Of a DNA stretch of 64,000 nt, positions 58,065 to 64,000 are shown one piece after another. Origin of the DNA: Ustulina deusta. Its lineage: Eukaryota > Ascomycota > Sordariomycetes > Xylariales > Xylariaceae. The stretch lies in contig JAJNNX010000017.1 of assembly GCA_023159155.1 (NCBI GenBank), forward strand, positions 558,001-622,000, read 5' to 3'. The notes under the pieces are model-generated. The model made no database searches, was not told the DNA's origin, and saw only the letters and a program-made list of their open reading frames with translations. Made by a program: the position numbers and the translations under genes. Positions within the stretch are counted from its first letter, which is position 1, and the number at the start of each line of letters is the position of its first letter.

Positions 58065-61000
58065 ATAACCCTAATTTTTAAATATAGCTAGTTTTTTACT
58101 GTTAAATAATTTAAAAAAAAAAATTTTATAAAAAAAAAAAATTTAAGCATTAAACTTTTTTATAAATACTTTAAACAAACTAATATTTAAAAAAAAATTT
58201 AAAAAAAATTAAAAATTAAAACCTAAAAAAATAAAATCTAAACTAAAACTAAAACAACTTAAAATAAATAATATATTTAAAAATATAGTATTAAATATTA
58301 TAGCTATATAAGCTTATAATTTTATATTAGTTCTAGCAAAACTTTTTTAATAAATAAAAAAAATAAAGCATTAATTTTTTAATATGTTTATTTTAGTACT
58401 TTTAAAAAATAACTATAATTTAATAATAAAAAATATATTTAAAAGTATTAACTTTAAACTTTTTAGTTTTATTGCTTTATTTATTTTTTAGCGTTTTAAA
58501 CTTTATTTATATTAAAAAAGCTAAAATATAAAAAACTAATTTTAGTAAATTTATAAAAAATAAAACTTTATTTAATAACTAGGTTTATAAACTAGCAAAA
58601 AAAATAAATAAAAATATTATTATATTTTAAACTAAAAATAACTAATTTTAATATATTATAAACTAATTAAAAAAACGTACTAAAAAATTAATAAAAATAT
58701 ATTTTTATTTAATTAAAAAACTATTTAATAATATTATTAAAATAATTTAAGTTTTATTAATAGCTTATTATAACTTTAATTAAATAATTATTATTTATAC
58801 AATATTTTAAATTTATATATATAAAATAAATAAAAATATTAATTTATTAAATTATAATAAAAATATAAATTATAAAATTATTTTTATATAAACTTAAAAA
58901 AAAACTTATATAAAGTTTTTATAAATTTAAATATTTTTTATAAATTATTTCCTAATAAAATTATTAAATTAGTATATAATATTAAGCAAGCTTATAAAAA
59001 TTATTAATAAATTAAACCTATTAGTTTAATTAAATAAAAATCTAACTTAAATAATTAAATTTTTAGCAAATTAGCTTACTAACTTTTAGTTAATTTTAAA
59101 AGTTTTAAAATAAATATTAACTATAAAATAAAATAAAAAACTTATTAAAATAATAAAACTTATTTTATTTATAATAAAAAAAATATATATATTAATTAAT
59201 TATTTTAATTAATAGTTTAAAATTTTAAATATTTAATTAGCAAAAAAAAGCTATAATAAAAATAGTTTTAGTAGTTTATTTAACTTAAAAAATAAATAAA
59301 ACTAATAAAATTTTTTTTATTAATTTTTTATTTATTTTAATTAAAATAAAAACTTTAATTTTATATAATATTAAAGCTTATATTTTTTTAATAATTAGCT
59401 ATAAATTTATATAATAAATTAAATAATAATTAAAAATAAAAATAGTTTAATTAATTAAACTTTAAAAGCTTTATAATTATTAAAATAAAATAATTAGCAA
59501 AATCTATAAATATTTAATATATATTATGAAAATTAATAATTAATAATTTAAAAATTAAATATTTTAAATTATTAATTTTAGTTATAATATTATTATTAAT
59601 ATTAAATAATTAATAAAACAAAATATTTTAATAAAAATTTAAAAATAATAATTAATCTAATTAAATAATTTATTTTTATTAGTTTAATTTTTATTAATAA
59701 TTATAATTAAACTTTTTAGTTATAAATAATAAAATATAAACCTAAAAATATAAAAAAATATAAATTAATATAATTAAATATTAAAAAAATATTATTAAAT
59801 ATTAAAACAACTTTTTAAAAATAAAACAATTATTTTAAAAATAACTAAAACTAAAAATATAAAAAAAAAACTTAAAACTTCTAAACTTAAAACAAAAAAA
59901 GTCTATATAATAATTTTTAAAAAAAAAAAAAACTAAGCTACTATTAAAAAAATTATATAAAACTTTTAAAATTATTTCTATTAAAATAAATAAAAATAAC
60001 TAACTAAAAAAACTTTAAAAAAACTTATTATAATTAAATTTATAATAACTAAAAATAACTATACTAAACTACTTAAAAAAAACTTAAAAATAATTAATAT
60101 TTTATAAAAAAAATAAACTTAAATTAATTAAGTAATATTATAAAAGATTTTTAATAATAGACTAATTTTATTTCAAAAAAAAAAAACCTTTAGTATATAA
60201 AGTTAATATAAAGCTTTTTATTTTTTTAGTTATTATATTTAAAAAAAAAATTTTTTTAAAAAAAATCTAAAATTTTATTATTATTATAATTAAGATTTAA
60301 TATAGTATTAAAACTTAATAGCAAAAAATATATTTTTAGTTTTTATTAATATTATATATTTATATAATTTATTTTATTTAAAAAAATTTTTATAAATAAA
60401 TTATTAATTATAAACTTAAATATTATTTTTGTTTTATTTATATTTAAACTTAAATTAATTAAATATAAATTTATAATTAATTATTAATAAAAAAATATAT
60501 ATTTAAAAAATTAAATTATATTAGTTTTAAATATTAATAATACTATATTTAATTATTATAATATTACTTAATTTATAAAACTAAATATTATTAAAGCTTT
60601 TTATTAATTATTATTAACTATAAAATTATATTACTTTATTTTTTTTTAAACTTATAAAAAAATATTTTAATAAAAAGTTTTATTATTTAATTTAAAAATA
60701 AAACCTATTTAATAGCAAACTTTTATTAATATATAAATCTAAAAACTTTTAAACAAGTTTATAAATATTTATATAAATAATATTTTAATTTATTTTAAAA
60801 CTAAAAAATAATACTAAACTTATTATAAAAAAATAATTTATTACTTATATTAAGCTAAATATTAAAAAAATATTAAAAAATCTTATTTTAATATATTTAT
60901 TATTAATTATTTAAAAATAATTATAAAAACTAAAATAAAAATCAAAATTAACTTTGTAAAAATTTAAGCAATTTTAAATTAAAACTTTAATAATTTTAAA

Positions 61001-63262
61001 AATACTAAATTAATCTAGTTATTTTTTAAGTTTTATAATTATATTTGTATATTTATTTATTATATTAATAAAATTGCTACTTTTTTAAATTAACTACTAA
61101 AAAAAAATAAGCTATTTATAATAAGATTAGAACAAAAATAAACTTTTAAATATATAAAACTACTAGTTTATAAAATACTTGTTTTAATTTTTTTTAAACC
61201 TAGCTAACTAATATAAATAAAAATAAATATTTTATATAATATAACAAAAAAAATTATTTAGTAGTAATAAAAAAATCTAACCTAAAAACTTATAAAATAT
61301 TTTTTTAAAATAATAATACTAATTAAATAAGCTTACTTAATTTAAAATTATAAATTTTTAATAATAATATAAACTTTAAAATATTATTATTTAAAGCTTT
61401 TTAAAACTAAATTTTTTATAATAATTAATTATTAAGTTTTGTTATACTTTTTAAATAAATAGATTTTATTAATATAATAAGTATATTAAGCTAACTTTTT
61501 ATTAAATTTTAATATTATTTTTTAATACTAATTAAAATAAAAAAATATAATAACTAATGTTTTATTAAAAAAAATAGCTAAGCTTTTTATAATTAAAACT
61601 AAAAAAGCTAAAAAACAAAAAATAATATTAATTTTATTTAATAAAATATTAAATTTTATATTAACTATAAATTTTTTATTTAATATTTTTTAAAAAGTTA
61701 ATCTAATAAATTTAATTAAATAAAAAAACTAGTTATAAAATCTAAAAAATAAAAACAAAAAGCTATATATATTTAAAGTTATTTTAAATAGGACTATTTT
61801 TTTTTATATAGTTTTAATTTAAAAAATTTATATATTTTTAATTATTATATATTAAAATTAATATAAAACAATTAAAATATTAAAATAAAAATATTACTAG
61901 TTTTATTTAAAATATAATTATAAATAATATATATATAATTATTATAACTATAAAAAAAATAAAATATTATAAAACAAAACTTTTAATTTTATTTATTTAT
62001 TATTTATATTAGCTATAATATAGCAATATATAGTAATAAATAGCAAAAATATATTATTTAACTAATAAAGTTATAACTATATATAAATATTTATAAATAA
62101 GTTTAGCTATTTAATTATAACTTTATTTAGTAAAAAAATAAATATTATAAAATTACTAACTATATAATATTATAAAAATCTATGTAAATTTTTTAGTATA
62201 TTAAATATATAAATATTAAATAATATAAAAGTATTTATTTTTAAGTTTATAATAATAATTAATAGTTTTATAAGTATTAAGCACTGCTTTAATAATATTT
62301 ATTATTTTTAAACTTAAAAAACAATAAAATTAACTAATTAAAAACTAAACTAATAATTCTATTTTTATATTAATAAATACTAAAATAATTAAAATTTTTA
62401 TTTTTTTATTTTAGATTTTATATATAATTTTTTATAATATTTATTAATTAATATATTATTACTAAAAATAACAATAAAAATTAAAACATAAAACTTTTTA
62501 ATAATAAATATTAGCAAAACTATTATTAATTCTAATACTAAGCAATAAACATTTAAACTAATCTACTAAATTTGAAATGTTTAAAAAATAATATATAATA
62601 TAATAACCTTTATATAAAAACAATACAAGCTATAAACTAACAAAAAAAAATATTTAATAAATTTTAAAATAAAATTTAAAATTTAAAAAAAAAAAAAAGT
62701 TTTATAAAATAAATACTAACTACTAAATTAAACTTTTAATTAATTAAACTTTTTAAAATTTTAAAAAAATAAAAATTTAGCTATATTTTTAATTTATTTA
62801 ATTTTTACAAAATAAAAAACTTATTTTATATTAACTAATTATAAAAAGCAAATAATAACTTTTTATTTTAATAAATCTAATTATTATTTCTAGCTAAAAA
62901 TATTAATAATAAAACAAAATTTAAAATTAAACAAATTAAACAATTAAAAATATAAAAAAAAATAAAAAGTTATAATATTAGGTTGCTTAAAAAAGCTATA
63001 ATTCTAATAATACTTAATATATAGCTTAAATTTTTAAAAATATACTAATTAAACTTAACTAATTTTATAAAACTTATAAAAAAACTTCTAAACTTTTTAT
63101 AAAATTATAAAAATAAATATATATAGTAATAACTAACAAATTTATAAACAATTATAAAAATAATAATAAAGCAATATAATATAAAAAAACTATACAAACT
63201 TAATATTATTAATAATTTTAAATTAAAACTATATTTAAACTTTTAGTTTTAAAAAATAATAA

Positions 63263-63518
63263 TATAATAGTTAGTATAGTTTATATAGTTTTAAGTATAG
63301 TTTTAGCAAAACTTATAAAAACTTTAGACCTATATAACAATAAAATAAAAAATCTATGTACGGACCAACCTAACTTTTTAGCTATATATATAAAATCTAT
63401 ATCTATTTATTTTATAAACTCTAATTTCTTTTTTCTTTCTTTTTGTTTTTTAACTTAAAATCTTTGTTTATAGTATTAATAAACTAGCTATAAAAGCTTT
63501 ACTTAACTAATTATAACA
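63263..63518 (-). repeat. LTR of element C (5' LTR)
   Basis: Reverse-complement LTR starting TATAATAGTTAGTATAG and ending ACTAATTATAACA on the plus strand. The block GTACGGACCAACCTAACTTT inside is identical to the same block of the LTR at 57,361, while the first 100 bp differ by transitions. Confidence 0.85.
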
Positions 63519-64000
63519 CTAATTAATATTTTTTTATATTTTTAGGTTTATATTTTATTATTTATAGCTAAAAAGTTTAATTATAATTATTAACAAAAAT
63601 TAAACTAATAAAAATAAATTATTTAGCTAGATTAATTATTATTTTTAAGTTTTTATTAAAATATTTTATTTTATTAATTATTTAATATTAATAATACTAT
63701 TATAATTAAAATTAATAATTTAAAATGTTTAGTTTTTAAATTATTAATTGTTAATTTTTATAGTATATATTAAATATTTATAAAATTTACTAACTATTTT
63801 GCTTTAATAGTTATAAAACTTTTAAAGTTTAACTAAACAAATTATTTTTATTTTTATTTATTATTTAATTTATTATATATATTTATAATTAATTATTAAA
63901 AAAATATAAGTTTCAATATTATATAAAACTATAGTTTTTATTTTAATACTATTAATTTATAATTAAATAAATATTTTAAAAATAATTGATTTGTTTTAGC

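Larger units (their letters stand above)
57361..63518 (-). mobile_element. Complete-structure LTR retrotransposon C, reversed, RIP-degraded
   Basis: 6158 bp in reverse orientation, with LTRs at 57361-57609 and 63263-63518 and about 5.65 kb of internal sequence, including a 224-bp solo LTR of another family. It sits inside element B, flanked by TTAAT (57356-57360) and CTAAT (63519-63523), a 5-bp target duplication differing by one C-to-T change. Internal reading frames are destroyed by mutation to A/T, so gag and pol cannot be recognised and the superfamily (Gypsy or Copia) is not determined. Confidence 0.87.
53472..64000 (+). mobile_element. RIP-degraded LTR retrotransposon B, interrupted and incomplete
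   Basis: It starts with its 5' LTR (53472-53707) inserted inside element A. Internal sequence runs to 57,360, is interrupted by reversed element C (57,361-63,518), and resumes at 63,519 to the window edge. The resumption is collinear: bases either side of C join into the same sequence found uninterrupted, in reverse complement, at about 59,700-59,800 of C. A solo LTR (55,853-56,087) is inserted in B. The 3' LTR lies outside the window. Confidence 0.85.

Noticed and set aside
50713..64000. AT-rich block as inserted mitochondrial DNA
   Set aside because: LTR boundaries, 5-bp target duplications and internal self-homology show nested retrotransposons, and the mutation direction matches RIP.
1..64000. 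CRISPR arrays, operons, riboswitches, 5S rRNA genes
   Set aside because: None seen. The sequence is eukaryotic nuclear DNA and no 5S-like conserved blocks were found.

Overview
The window is nuclear DNA of a filamentous ascomycete (Pezizomycotina, most likely a Sordariomycete). The evidence is short introns of about 45-230 bp with GTRNGT donors and CTAAC/CTGAC branch sites, WSC/DUF7908-type and other fungal-restricted proteins, an intron-containing tRNA-Pro, and a large AT-only block whose mutations are almost all C-to-T or G-to-A, the signature of repeat-induced point mutation (RIP). All gene models below were spliced by hand; in each multi-exon model the exon lengths sum to a multiple of three.

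Layout. 1-3.8 kb: no convincing gene, but a 23-G run and a perfect 14-bp hairpin. 3.8-11.1 kb, minus strand: a secreted three-WSC-domain protein and a GRAM-TBC-EF-hand Rab GAP (Gyp2/Mdr1 type). 11.1-13.5 kb: gene-poor, full of TAGGTA/TACCTA words. 13.5-14.9 kb: a PKA catalytic-subunit-like kinase. 16.6-18.7 kb: tRNA-Pro(TGG) and a four-TM membrane protein. 18.7-22 kb: gene-poor, with a decayed repeat shared with 43.9 kb. 22-27 kb: a Ser/Gly/His-rich protein, an uncharacterised fungal protein and a secreted type-I membrane protein with a His-rich stalk. 28.3-35.4 kb: tRNA-Gly(TCC), an Mgr3-like mitochondrial protein, an Arb2-domain protein, mitoribosomal uS14m (Mrp2) and a small disordered protein. 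35.7-40.7 kb: a peroxisomal-type acyl/4-coumarate CoA ligase, an intronless PhnD-like binding protein of bacterial type, and a MYND-finger pseudogene killed by three C-to-T type stops. 42.7-43 kb: an in-frame 45-bp tandem repeat. 47-49.5 kb: a seven-exon AlkB-like 2OG-Fe(II) dioxygenase.

From 50,713 to the right edge the window is a RIP-ruined nest of LTR retrotransposons. Element A is interrupted by element B of the same family. B is interrupted by a complete reversed element C (57,361-63,518) flanked by a 5-bp target duplication. Two short GC-normal solo LTRs, of two different families, sit in B and C with perfect 5-bp target duplications, so they arrived after the mutational wave. The homologous empty site for one of them is preserved in A and C.

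The genes do not form one pathway. They are housekeeping and signalling genes, a few lineage-specific or transferred genes, and a heterochromatin-like repeat block.
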